Of a stretch of 15,592 nucleotides of DNA, positions 1 to 7,687 are shown in pieces (the first letter of the stretch is position 1; each line of letters begins with the position of its first letter). The notes below the pieces were generated by a model. It had not been told where the DNA came from. It saw nothing but the letters and a program-made list of their open reading frames with translations, and did not search any database. The position numbers were made by a program, and so were the translations under genes. Origin of the DNA: Desulfobacterales bacterium (GTDB lineage Bacteria; Desulfobacterota; Desulfobacteria; Desulfobacterales; BuS5); the NCBI GenBank assembly GCA_020056865.1, contig JAGVGX010000117.1:1-15592 (forward strand), read 5' to 3'.

Positions 1-1059
1 GCATGGTTTTCGTCCTTTTTTTGCCCCCCAGGACTTACTGGCCAATCTCTGGCAAAGGCACTCAAACTTCCTTTTATTCCTGTTACCAGGGTTGAAAATG
101 CATGTGCATCCGGAACTGATGCCCTTAGAAATGCGGCGTATGCAGTTGCAGCAGGCATATATGATGTTGTTTTGGTATTAGGCGTTGAAAAGCTCAAAGA
201 CAATGGACTTATGGGGCTTCCTGATGCAGAAATGTGGTTGAACATGTGGGGGTCTCACGATAACACATACCGGTGTACAACAGCCAGCGGACCCGCACAG
301 TATGCTCAGATGGCTACAAGTTACTTTGCAAAATACGGGATTGAACCGGAAGACGGAAAAAGAATACTTGCGATGATTGAGTCGAATAACCACCGCAATG
401 GGGCGCTTACACCCAAGGCGCAGTTTCAGACACAAGTCAGTGTAGAAAAAATTATGAAAGCGCCTATTATTGCAGCGCCTCTGGGTCTGTTTGACTGCTG
501 CGGAGTCAGTGACGGTGCCGCAGCCGCGATTATAGTCCCCGCGGAAAAAGCTAAAAATTATCGATCTGATCCTATATACATAAAGGCGCTTCAAATTGCA
601 GTTGGACCGTGTGACGGGATTATGAATCCGGATTATGATTATGCCCATGTTGAAGAAACCGTACGAGCGGCAGAATCTGCGTATAAAGAAGCCGGGATAT
701 TAAATCCAAGAGAAGAAATAAGTATTGCAAATGTTCATGACTGCTTTTCAATCACCCAGCTTGTAACCATGGAAGATCTTCAGTTCAGCCCGAGAGGTAA
801 AGCAGGAGACGATGTGAAGTCTGGTTTTTTCAACCTTGAAGGTGGGTTGCCTGTGAATACAGATGGCGGATTAAAGTGTTTTGGACATCCGATCGGCGCA
901 TCCGGTATTAGGATGATGTATGAAATGTATAAACAGCTTCAGGGAAAAGCAGATAAACGTCAGGTAAAAGACGCCAGGGTTGGACTTACCCATAATCTTG
1001 GAGGGATTCCCGGTTCTGCTTCGGTCAGTGTCGGTATTGTCAGCAAAGAGTTGGGATAA
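1..1059 (+). CDS. Thiolase, SCP-x/acetyl-CoA acetyltransferase type (5' truncated by window edge)
   Basis: The product should cleave a 3-oxoacyl-CoA with CoA, the last step of a beta-oxidation round, in the cytoplasm. The frame is open from base 1 and the thiolase pattern is already present there, so the N-terminus lies outside the window; the TTG at 172 is internal. The nucleophilic Cys sits in ENACASG (Cys codon 103-105). The SCP-x signature HDCF is at 736-747 and offers the second catalytic Cys, and GGLKCFGHPIGASG carries the GHP histidine (codon 886-888). The C-terminal HNLGGIPGSASV motif is intact. It is followed 27 bases later by a crotonase, suggesting the operon continues upstream. 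SCP-x type thiolases often favour branched or bulky acyl chains and often pair with a DUF35 protein; none is seen here, though one could lie upstream. A retro-aldol role like that of Ltp2 is less likely because the active-site Cys is retained. Confidence 0.9.
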   Translation, partial: AWFSSFFCPPGLTGQSLAKALKLPFIPVTRVENACASGTDALRNAAYAVAAGIYDVVLVLGVEKLKDNGLMGLPDAEMWLNMWGSHDNTYRCTTASGPAQYAQMATSYFAKYGIEPEDGKRILAMIESNNHRNGALTPKAQFQTQVSVEKIMKAPIIAAPLGLFDCCGVSDGAAAAIIVPAEKAKNYRSDPIYIKALQIAVGPCDGIMNPDYDYAHVEETVRAAESAYKEAGILNPREEISIANVHDCFSITQLVTMEDLQFSPRGKAGDDVKSGFFNLEGGLPVNTDGGLKCFGHPIGASGIRMMYEMYKQLQGKADKRQVKDARVGLTHNLGGIPGSASVSVGIVSKELG

Positions 1060-1086
1060 TAAAGAATAAGCAACAAGGAGAATTAT

Positions 1087-1887
1087 ATGGCAGGAGTAAA
1101 AAGAGAACTTAAGACCATGATTTTTGAAAAAGAAGATGGCCTTGCAGTAATTACGCTGAATAATCCTGACAGATTAAATGCCATGAGCCCGCAGCAGATA
1201 TTTGACCTGGTTGAAGTCTTTTCCGAACTCGAAAAGGACGAAGATATCAGATGCGCAGTAATTACAGGTAAGGGCCGTGCGTTTCTCGCAGGAGGAGATG
1301 TGGAATCAGATATAAAACCTCTGGCTTCAATGACACCTCAGGATTTTAATATTTACATGAAAAGAGCAGATTATTTTTACAGGACTATAGCACAGATGGA
1401 AAAACCTGTTATAGCAGCTATAAACGGCATTGTTGTTGGTGCGGGGCTTGACCTTGCCATGTGCTGCGACATCAGAATAGCATCTGAAAAAGCACAGCTG
1501 GGTCAGTTCTTTGTCAAAATGGGCCTTCTACCTGAGTCTGGAGCATATCTTATGCCCCGACTGGTGGGGCTTGGCATGGCCAAGCTGCTTTCATTTACTG
1601 GTGATTTAATCGATGCAAAAGAAGCAGAAAAGATAGGCCTTGTTGAAAAGGTAGTACCACATGACGAATTGATGCCTTATGTCATGAAGCTGGCAAAACG
1701 GTTTGCAAGTGGGCCAAGATGTATAGGCATCATGAAAAGACAGCTTAACGAAGCGATGAATATGAATTTTGAAACCGCACTTGATTATGCCATTCGTCTT
1801 CAGTACCAGTGCATACATACCGAAGATCATAAAGAGGCTGTTAACGCTTTCCTGGAAAAAAGAAAACCAACTTTTACAGGAAAATAG
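1087..1887 (+). CDS. Crotonase-family enzyme, probably an enoyl-CoA isomerase-like member rather than a standard hydratase
   Basis: This 266-residue protein has the crotonase fold: AFLAGGDVESD near residues 65-75 forms the first oxyanion-hole segment and NGIVVGAGLDLAMCCD near 113-128 the second. Compared with rat enoyl-CoA hydratase, both catalytic glutamates are missing: the Glu144 position is Asp122 (GAGLD) and the Glu164 position is Phe142 (GQFF instead of GQPE). A Glu at 150 in LLPESGAYL falls where delta3,delta2-enoyl-CoA isomerases and dienoyl-CoA isomerases keep their acidic base. Isomerisation is therefore more likely than hydration, but this is inference from a remembered alignment. 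AAGGAG at 1075-1080 lies six bases before the ATG. The C-terminal EKRKPTF resembles that of the canonical crotonase at 9403, so the two are probably related paralogs with divided roles. Confidence 0.85.
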   Translation: MAGVKRELKTMIFEKEDGLAVITLNNPDRLNAMSPQQIFDLVEVFSELEKDEDIRCAVITGKGRAFLAGGDVESDIKPLASMTPQDFNIYMKRADYFYRTIAQMEKPVIAAINGIVVGAGLDLAMCCDIRIASEKAQLGQFFVKMGLLPESGAYLMPRLVGLGMAKLLSFTGDLIDAKEAEKIGLVEKVVPHDELMPYVMKLAKRFASGPRCIGIMKRQLNEAMNMNFETALDYAIRLQYQCIHTEDHKEAVNAFLEKRKPTFTGK

Positions 1888-1905
1888 TTATTAAATAAGG
1901 AGAAT

Positions 1906-3072
1906 ATGATGGAACTTATAGAATATACACCTGAGCAGCGCGCAATTGCTGATTTTATAGATAAACTGGCCAAAAAGTTCGATCGGGACTACTGGTGCAA
2001 AAAAGCTGAAAAAGAAGAGTTTCCTCAGGAGATGTGGGATGTAATTGCAGAAAACGGATACTTCGGCATGGCAGTTCCAGAAGCATACGGCGGTTTTGAT
2101 ATGAAATATGCAGATGCTGCGGTTTTTCTGGAAGAACTTGCAAAGCACGGTATTGCAACCTTGCATTTTGTTGCTATGTTTATGGATTCGATTCTTCTGC
2201 TTCATGGAAACGAAGATTTAAAACAACGGTTTTTACCCAAACTCTGTGCAGGCGAGTTTTTCAGCTTTGCCATTACAGAACCTGATGCAGGAACAAATAC
2301 TTTTAAGATGAGAACTCTGGCAGTAAAAGAAGGGGATTATTACAGAGTAAACGGCCAAAAACTTTTTATAACCGGTGGTAATGAATCTAAATATATGGTC
2401 CTGGTTTTACGAACCAAATCTTATGATAAAGTTGAGGACAAGAGAGATGGCATAAGCATTTTTGTTCTTGATTCTCATAGCAAAGGAATGGTTATGCATA
2501 AACAAGATGTTGAAATATTTGCTCCTGAAAAGCAGTATACAGTGTCGTTTGATGATGTAATGATTCCTGCCGAGAACCTGATAGGCGAAGAGCACAAAGG
2601 GTTCCAATACCTTTTTGACGGGCTGAATCTTGAAAGAATAGTCATTGCATCATATGCCTGCGGTCTGGGCAAATTCGCTCTTCAAAAAGGTGTTGAATAT
2701 GCGAATAAAAGGGTTTTGTTTGATAAGCCTATTTCAGCATACCAGAGTATTCAGCATCCTTTGACCCGGGCTTTTATCGGGTTAAATTTTGCTTCAATGG
2801 CCATCCATACTGCAGCTAAAGCTCTTGATGAGAAAAAAGAGAGTAAATTTGTAGGGCTTTATGCCAACATGGCCAAACTAACTGCAAGCGAAGAAGCTTT
2901 TAAGGCATGTGATGCGGCAATTCAGGCACACGGTGGATATGGCGTTACAAGAGAGTATCATGTGATCAACATATCCAACATGGTACGTGCTATAAGAGTG
3001 GCACCGATTAACAATGAAATGGTTCTGAATTTTATAGGAGAAACGTATCTTAATATGCCAAAGAGCTACTAA
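1906..3072 (+). CDS. Acyl-CoA dehydrogenase, IVD-like placement of catalytic base
   Basis: This FAD enzyme of 388 residues should oxidise an acyl-CoA to a 2-enoyl-CoA, passing electrons to ETF. The family layout is complete: an alpha-helical N-domain, ITEPDAGTN near residues 123-131 in the FAD/substrate beta-domain, and a C-terminal helical domain with HGGYGVTREY. The usual C-terminal catalytic Glu (EGT motif) is absent, and the sequence there is VAPINNEM. Instead Glu243 in GLNLERIVIAS aligns with Glu254 of isovaleryl-CoA dehydrogenase (DLERLV), so catalysis probably uses that residue. This may point to a branched or otherwise unusual substrate. There are two consecutive ATGs: 1906 is three bases and 1909 six bases after AAGGAG (1897-1902), so 1909 may be the true start. 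It lies 18 bases after the crotonase. No ETF gene is in the window. Confidence 0.9.
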   Translation: MMELIEYTPEQRAIADFIDKLAKKFDRDYWCKKAEKEEFPQEMWDVIAENGYFGMAVPEAYGGFDMKYADAAVFLEELAKHGIATLHFVAMFMDSILLLHGNEDLKQRFLPKLCAGEFFSFAITEPDAGTNTFKMRTLAVKEGDYYRVNGQKLFITGGNESKYMVLVLRTKSYDKVEDKRDGISIFVLDSHSKGMVMHKQDVEIFAPEKQYTVSFDDVMIPAENLIGEEHKGFQYLFDGLNLERIVIASYACGLGKFALQKGVEYANKRVLFDKPISAYQSIQHPLTRAFIGLNFASMAIHTAAKALDEKKESKFVGLYANMAKLTASEEAFKACDAAIQAHGGYGVTREYHVINISNMVRAIRVAPINNEMVLNFIGETYLNMPKSY

Positions 3073-3086
3073 TTTACGATAGATAT

Positions 3087-3092
3087 AGGAGG
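3087..3092 (+). promoter_or_regulatory. Shine-Dalgarno AGGAGG for the ATT-started flavin reductase
   Basis: A perfect AGGAGG lies nine bases before ATT at 3102. No ATG, GTG or TTG lies in the right frame between the previous stop (3070-3072) and TTG 3147, which is 54 bases from this site and too far to use it. The site therefore argues for initiation at the ATT. Confidence 0.65.
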
Positions 3093-3101
3093 GCGCCTAA
3101 A

Positions 3102-5042
3102 ATTACTACTCTTAAACATCTTTTTAATCCTGTTAAAATAGGAAATTTGGCCGTTTTAAACCGCCTGGTTATGCCGGCTATGGGTATTCATTTTGGTGCT
3201 GATGAACAAGGAAATGTTACACCACAGCTTTCGGAATATTATGCTTTAAGGGCGAAAGGTGAAGTTGGTATGATCATTGCCGGTGCAGTGGCCGTAAGCC
3301 CAACAGGAAAGGATCTGGCCGTTCAGATGAGTATATGGGATGACAGGTTTATTCCTGCGTTAAAAAAACTTACAGATCATGTTCACGCAAGCGGTCATAC
3401 AAAAATCGGCACTCAGCTTCTCCATGGGGGGAGACAAGTTTCACATGACGATAAAGTGGCGCCTTCACCGATTCCTTCCCTTGCCGTGGTCAAGGGGATG
3501 CCTCGTGAGCTTTCGGTTAAAGAAATATCAGAGGTTGTCGAAACGTTCGGAGATTCTGCAAGAAGATCAAAAGACGCGGGCTTTGACTTTGTAGAAATAC
3601 ATGCAGCGCATGGTTATTTAATAGGCGAGTTTTTATCACCTGTATCTAATCACAGATCTGATGCGTATGGGGGGTCTTATCAAAACAGGATCCGGTTTTT
3701 AATTGAGATACTGCATGATATTAAGGATAAAACCGACAACGATTTTCCGGTAGGCATCAGAATAAACGGCGATGATTATATCAGTGGAAGCTGGACGATT
3801 GATGATGCAAAACGACTTGCTCCCATACTGGAAGAAAACGGTGCTGATTATTTAAATATTTCGGCAGGCATTTACGGTGCTCCTCCACCGGGAGTTACCA
3901 TCCCTTCGATGTATGGTGAATATGGATGTTTTGTTCATCTGGCTGAATCTGTTAAAAAAGAGGTGTCTATTCCTGTGATAACCGCAGGAAGGATAAAAGA
4001 TCCGGAATTTGCGGATCAGATCATAAGATCAGGCAAAGCAGATATGGTTGCCATGGGCAGGGCCCTACTGGCAGATCCTTTTTTACCTGCAAAGGCAAAA
4101 ACCGGGAATGCCCATGAGATCAGGCCATGCATTGGATGCTGTCTGGGATGTATTCAAAATGTATGGGTTGCAGATGAAGCAACTTGCGTTATGAATCCTG
4201 AAGTAAACAGGGAGTATCTTTTTCTTGGAAAAGATACGGTTTCAACCCCCAAAAAGATATTGGTTCTTGGTGCAGGCCCTTCAGCCCTTGGTTTTGCAAG
4301 CGCCGCAGCAAAAAGAGGTCACCATATCATTATTGTTGAAGAAAAAGGCCACATCGGCGGCATGCTTCCAGTTGCATCAAAACCACCAGGCAGATCTGAG
4401 TTCATGGAACTTGTTGAGTACTATCAAAAGGAATTACACAAACTCGGTGTTGAAATAAGGCTTAATGTAACGCTTAACAAGGATCTTGTGGATAAAATAA
4501 AACCGGATGCGGTTATCATGGCAACCGGGAGCCTTCCCGATATACCTCAATTTTCAGGTCTGTTTAATACCTGTATGGAAGTCCACACCGTAGTTGAAGT
4601 GCTTGAAAGAAGTTATTTAACAGGAGATCGTGTAATTATGTTGGGCGGGAACCAGGCCGGCCTTGAAACCGCTGATTATCTGTCAGAGATGGGAAAAGAT
4701 GTTGTGGTTCTTGAACAAGGAGACCATTTTGCCGACGAAATGGCTGCAAATGACAGGACGTATTTGCGGGAAAGACTTAAAAGACCCAATGTAAAATTAT
4801 ACAAAAAAGTTTCTATCAGAAGTTTTTTGCCAACCGGTGTTGTTTTTCAATATAAGGGTAATGAAGTTTCATTAGAGGGCTTTGATGATGTTGTCATATC
4901 AACAGGGATGCGTTCGGTCAGACATGCTGCCAATATATTTAAAAACAGCGATATAGAAGTTTATTTTATTGGTGATGCAAAAGGCACGCGAACGCTTTTG
5001 GATTCACAGATCCAGGCGTATGATCTTGGGATATCCATTTAA
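3102..5042 (+). CDS. Iron-sulfur FMN/FAD NAD(P)H oxidoreductase, 2,4-dienoyl-CoA reductase/2-enoate reductase family, probable ATT start
   Basis: The enzyme should reduce a conjugated C=C bond of an enoyl- or dienoyl-CoA with NAD(P)H through FAD, a [4Fe-4S] cluster and FMN. Counting from ATT 3102 it has 646 residues. The old-yellow-enzyme barrel fills about residues 5-340, with HAAHGYLIGEFLSP carrying the Tyr equivalent to FadH Tyr166. The cluster motif is CIGCCLGC then 11 residues and Cys (343, 346, 350, 362), the exact CX2CX3CX11C spacing of E. coli FadH. A dinucleotide-binding half follows, with VLGAGPSALG near 388 and a second MLGGNQAGLE. The region matching FadH His252 reads GIYGAPPPG with no His, so substrate and protonation may differ from FadH. 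The start is chosen because codons 3102-3146 encode TTLKHLFNPVKIGN, the normal family N-terminus, behind AGGAGG; starting at TTG 3147 would remove it. An ATG changed by sequencing error is an alternative. Confidence 0.88.
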   Translation: MTTLKHLFNPVKIGNLAVLNRLVMPAMGIHFGADEQGNVTPQLSEYYALRAKGEVGMIIAGAVAVSPTGKDLAVQMSIWDDRFIPALKKLTDHVHASGHTKIGTQLLHGGRQVSHDDKVAPSPIPSLAVVKGMPRELSVKEISEVVETFGDSARRSKDAGFDFVEIHAAHGYLIGEFLSPVSNHRSDAYGGSYQNRIRFLIEILHDIKDKTDNDFPVGIRINGDDYISGSWTIDDAKRLAPILEENGADYLNISAGIYGAPPPGVTIPSMYGEYGCFVHLAESVKKEVSIPVITAGRIKDPEFADQIIRSGKADMVAMGRALLADPFLPAKAKTGNAHEIRPCIGCCLGCIQNVWVADEATCVMNPEVNREYLFLGKDTVSTPKKILVLGAGPSALGFASAAAKRGHHIIIVEEKGHIGGMLPVASKPPGRSEFMELVEYYQKELHKLGVEIRLNVTLNKDLVDKIKPDAVIMATGSLPDIPQFSGLFNTCMEVHTVVEVLERSYLTGDRVIMLGGNQAGLETADYLSEMGKDVVVLEQGDHFADEMAANDRTYLRERLKRPNVKLYKKVSIRSFLPTGVVFQYKGNEVSLEGFDDVVISTGMRSVRHAANIFKNSDIEVYFIGDAKGTRTLLDSQIQAYDLGISI

Positions 5043-5087
5043 ATATTATTGATTTTATTACGAGTAGAGTTATTCAGGAGGAAGTAA

Positions 5088-5936
5088 ATGGGAAAAAGTA
5101 AAAGAGAGTGGGGAACCATCAGAGGTGTAGGCAAATACAAAAAGAGCGGCCAATGGTCTGATTACTGGAGAACAAAGATTAGTTGCGCAGATGAAAAAGA
5201 GTGTATTATTCGAGGATACACCCAGGAAGATATTATAGAAAATTTAACATATCCTGAAACACTTTTTTTAACTTTAAAAGGCGAATTGCCCACGGAGAAA
5301 GAAACACGGGTTTTTAATGCTGTATTAAACGGTATCCCAGATCATCAGTTTATTGCATCAAACGTTCCTGCGGCACGGTATGTTGCCTCTGCGTTTCCTG
5401 AATCGCCTATTCCTGGTCTTGCAGCAGGTGTTCTGGCTTTTGGTTCTTACACCGGATCTCCTCAGGATTCTGCAGCTCTGATTAATGATGCCTATGCTAT
5501 GAAGGAAAAAGAAAATCTGACCAATGAAGAGACCGCAAAAAGAGTTGTTGATGAGTTTGTTTCAAAAAAGAAAAGAATGCCCGGATTTGGCCATCCTTTT
5601 TACGAAAATGATCCCAGAGCTGAAGCGCTGGAAAAAGTGGCTAAAGCAAACGGAATATGGGGACCAAAGGCACAGCTTTATGAAGCAATTCATGCTGAAT
5701 TTACCCGTGCAAGCGGCAAAAATCTTCCTGTTAATATTGATGGGATGATGGCGTGTGTTTTAAATGAAATGGATTTTGATCCTTTAGAAATGGCTGGAAT
5801 TGCTGTAATATCAGCTATGTGCGGCATGCTTGCCCATGTGGTTGAAGAGATCAAGGAAGGCGTTCCATTGCGTATTATTCCTGATGAACTTGGAGCTAAG
5901 TATATTGGGGTTCCTAAGAGAAAGATAAAAAAATAA
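5088..5936 (+). CDS. Citryl-CoA lyase/citrate synthase-fold protein
   Basis: This 282-residue protein is far shorter than citrate synthase (about 370-440) and resembles the stand-alone citryl-CoA lyase family, related to the C-terminal part of ATP-citrate lyase. Two catalytic motifs are visible: PGFGHPFYENDPRA with His169, matching GIGHR of ATP-citrate lyase, and VNIDGMM with Asp218, matching NVDG. GMLAHVVEEI near 246-255 and the terminal KYIGVPKR also fit the family. The first substrate loop, FGGA in ATP-citrate lyase, reads YTGSPQDSAA and is divergent. The known family reaction splits citryl-CoA into acetyl-CoA and oxaloacetate. In an acyl-CoA operon it may cleave or form another hydroxy-acid CoA thioester; that is inference. 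AGGAGG at 5076-5081 lies six bases before the ATG. Confidence 0.78.
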   Translation: MGKSKREWGTIRGVGKYKKSGQWSDYWRTKISCADEKECIIRGYTQEDIIENLTYPETLFLTLKGELPTEKETRVFNAVLNGIPDHQFIASNVPAARYVASAFPESPIPGLAAGVLAFGSYTGSPQDSAALINDAYAMKEKENLTNEETAKRVVDEFVSKKKRMPGFGHPFYENDPRAEALEKVAKANGIWGPKAQLYEAIHAEFTRASGKNLPVNIDGMMACVLNEMDFDPLEMAGIAVISAMCGMLAHVVEEIKEGVPLRIIPDELGAKYIGVPKRKIKK

Positions 5937-6002
5937 CCGTATTTTATAGGTTTAAAACAGTACTTATTGGATTTGAACTCAATGATTTAAGAAGGAGGAA
6001 AA

Positions 6003-6449
6003 ATGACGTCACTGTATTATGATGAATTTAATGTAGGAGATAAGTTTGTTTCATCCACCAGAACAGTTACAGAAACGGATGTTATATTATTTGCAGGATT
6101 GACTGGCGACAACAACCGTATTCATGTTGATGAGCATTTTGCAAAAACAACGCCCTTTGGCACCCGAATAGCCCATGGCCTTTTGGGAATGAGTCTGGGC
6201 ATGGGACTTTTTCAAAGGATGGGCATTATGGTTGAGTCTGGAATTGCCTATCTGGCCTGCGATAATTGCAGATTTAAAGCAGCAATTAAGATTGGAGATA
6301 CAATAAAAACCAAATGTACCATTACAGATAAAACCATGACCAGCAAGCCTGAACGCGGTATTATAACGTTTACCTTATCCACCTACAATCAGGAAGATGT
6401 CCTGTGCCAAACCAGTGAACACAAGATCATGGTTACTAAAAAATTATAA
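6003..6449 (+). CDS. MaoC-like hot-dog (R)-enoyl-CoA hydratase
   Basis: This 148-residue single hot-dog protein probably adds water to a 2-enoyl-CoA to give the (R)-3-hydroxyacyl-CoA, or runs the reverse dehydration. The hydratase-2 motif is clear: FAGLTGDNNRIHVDEHFA with Asp36 and His41, spaced as Asp31 and His36 in PhaJ, then TRIAHGLLGMSLG. The length is normal for the PhaJ/MaoC family. AAGGAGG at 5992-5998 lies four bases before the ATG. The 66-base gap to the preceding gene shows no terminator. The operon thus has a hydratase of the R-specific fold next to crotonases, which are S-specific, so this protein may act on a different intermediate or feed an epimerisation. Without a substrate assignment no gene name is justified. 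Confidence 0.87.
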   Translation: MTSLYYDEFNVGDKFVSSTRTVTETDVILFAGLTGDNNRIHVDEHFAKTTPFGTRIAHGLLGMSLGMGLFQRMGIMVESGIAYLACDNCRFKAAIKIGDTIKTKCTITDKTMTSKPERGIITFTLSTYNQEDVLCQTSEHKIMVTKKL

Positions 6450-6484
6450 ATATCTTTCGGGATATCTCAGGAGGAACAAGGCCC

Positions 6485-7651
6485 ATGGGTTTTAAAACTG
6501 AAAAAGAGTATTTAGATTACAGGCAATCCGTAACCGATTTTCTCTGGAAAGATGTCGAACCTCTTGTGGAGAAAATGGATGAAGAAAATAGTATTCCTCA
6601 GGATGCTTTGTTCCCTAAATTCAGGGAAATGGGCATGTTTGGATTGATAATCCCAGAGGAATATGGAGGCATGGGCATTACTACAACACAATATCTTCCT
6701 ATCCTTGCTGAAATGGCAAAAATAAGTGGCGCCATAAGAGCACTGATACATGTACATTTAACTGCTGCACGAGCAATTGTCGTATATGGACGTGATGAGC
6801 AGAAAAAAACCTACTTGCCTAAGATGGCAACCGGAGAATCTTCTCTTGCTTTTTGCATGACTGAGCAAAACTCTGGTTCCGGCCTTGACTGCAAAACCAA
6901 TGCAGTAAAAAAAGGTGATACATATATTCTAAACGGTGAAAAACATTTAATAACAAATGCTGATTTTACTGACCTGTTTCTGGTTGCATGTTTTACAGGC
7001 CCAAAAGATTTGGGGAAAAAAGCTATGAGTGCACTGATTGTTGAAAAAAATGCACCTGGTTTTACTATTGATCCCATGCCGCATCTGATGGGAAGCAAAG
7101 GGCTCGGCCATGGCATTTTGACGTTCAAAGATTGTGAAATCCCTGCTGCAAATGTTGTAGGTGAAGAAGGAATGGGAATCGATGTATTTCTTGGTGAACT
7201 TGAAGCCAGCCGCGTTTTTGTTGCTGCCAGTTCACTTGGAACTGCGCAGAGAGCATTGGACGAAGCCATTAAATATGCCAAAACCAGAGTTACCTTTGGA
7301 AAACCCATTGCCCAGAGAGAATCGATACGGACATTGCTGGCCGATATGGCCATGGATATATACGGCTTGAGGTTGATGCTTGAAGATGTTGGCAAAAAGA
7401 TTGATGCCGATCAGCCTTGTCCGTTGGAAGCATCAATTACAAAAACCCATGGGTTGGAGACCGTTTGCAGAGTAACGGAAAAAGCCATGCAGGTTTTAGG
7501 GGGAAGATCTTATCTTCAGAGTTATCCAATAGAAAGGCTTTTAAGAGATGGATGGCTGAATGTTCTTGAAGAGGGCACACCAACAATTCAGCGGCTGGTT
7601 ACCGCACGAGCGCTTCTGGCAGGAGAGAGGCCCAGCTCTTTTCCTTGGTAA
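6485..7651 (+). CDS. Acyl-CoA dehydrogenase, canonical C-terminal catalytic Glu
   Basis: This second FAD acyl-CoA dehydrogenase also has 388 residues but is clearly different from the one at 1906. Motifs run MTEQNSGSGLD near 125-135 (FAD/substrate loop, usually TEPxAGSD), TRVTFGKPIAQRESI near 268-281, and LGGRSYLQSYPIERLLRD near 338-355. The catalytic base is Glu363 in LEEGTPTIQRLV, the standard EGT site of short- and medium-chain enzymes; the IVD-type position (EASRV) holds Ser242. The FAD/substrate loop has Asn-Ser where Ala-Gly is more usual, a minor oddity. AGGAGG at 6469-6474 is ten bases from the ATG, at the long end of normal spacing. It directly precedes the gap with the dehydrogenase relic. 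It probably serves a different acyl-CoA from its paralog; the actual substrate is not predictable here. Confidence 0.92.
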   Translation: MGFKTEKEYLDYRQSVTDFLWKDVEPLVEKMDEENSIPQDALFPKFREMGMFGLIIPEEYGGMGITTTQYLPILAEMAKISGAIRALIHVHLTAARAIVVYGRDEQKKTYLPKMATGESSLAFCMTEQNSGSGLDCKTNAVKKGDTYILNGEKHLITNADFTDLFLVACFTGPKDLGKKAMSALIVEKNAPGFTIDPMPHLMGSKGLGHGILTFKDCEIPAANVVGEEGMGIDVFLGELEASRVFVAASSLGTAQRALDEAIKYAKTRVTFGKPIAQRESIRTLLADMAMDIYGLRLMLEDVGKKIDADQPCPLEASITKTHGLETVCRVTEKAMQVLGGRSYLQSYPIERLLRDGWLNVLEEGTPTIQRLVTARALLAGERPSSFPW

Positions 7652-7687
7652 GAGTATTAGGTTAATGTAAAGAAACGTGTAAAATAG

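Noticed and set aside
172..174. TTG as the start of the thiolase
   Set aside because: The frame is open back to base 1 and the nucleophilic Cys motif ENACASG lies at 94-114, before this codon, so the gene is simply cut by the window edge.
178..648. A 156-codon open frame on the minus strand within the thiolase
   Set aside because: The plus-strand thiolase motifs cover the same bases, and the antisense product is rich in Cys, Arg and Ile with no recognisable pattern.
5937..6002. Possible terminator or promoter in the 66-base gap before the MaoC gene
   Set aside because: No inverted repeat with a T-run and no convincing -35/-10 pair could be seen by eye; only the AAGGAGG ribosome site is supported.
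6811..7395. A 194-codon open frame on the minus strand
   Set aside because: It is antisense to the acyl-CoA dehydrogenase at 6485, whose FAD-loop and catalytic motifs are intact; the antisense translation is low-complexity-like and shows no domain I recognise.
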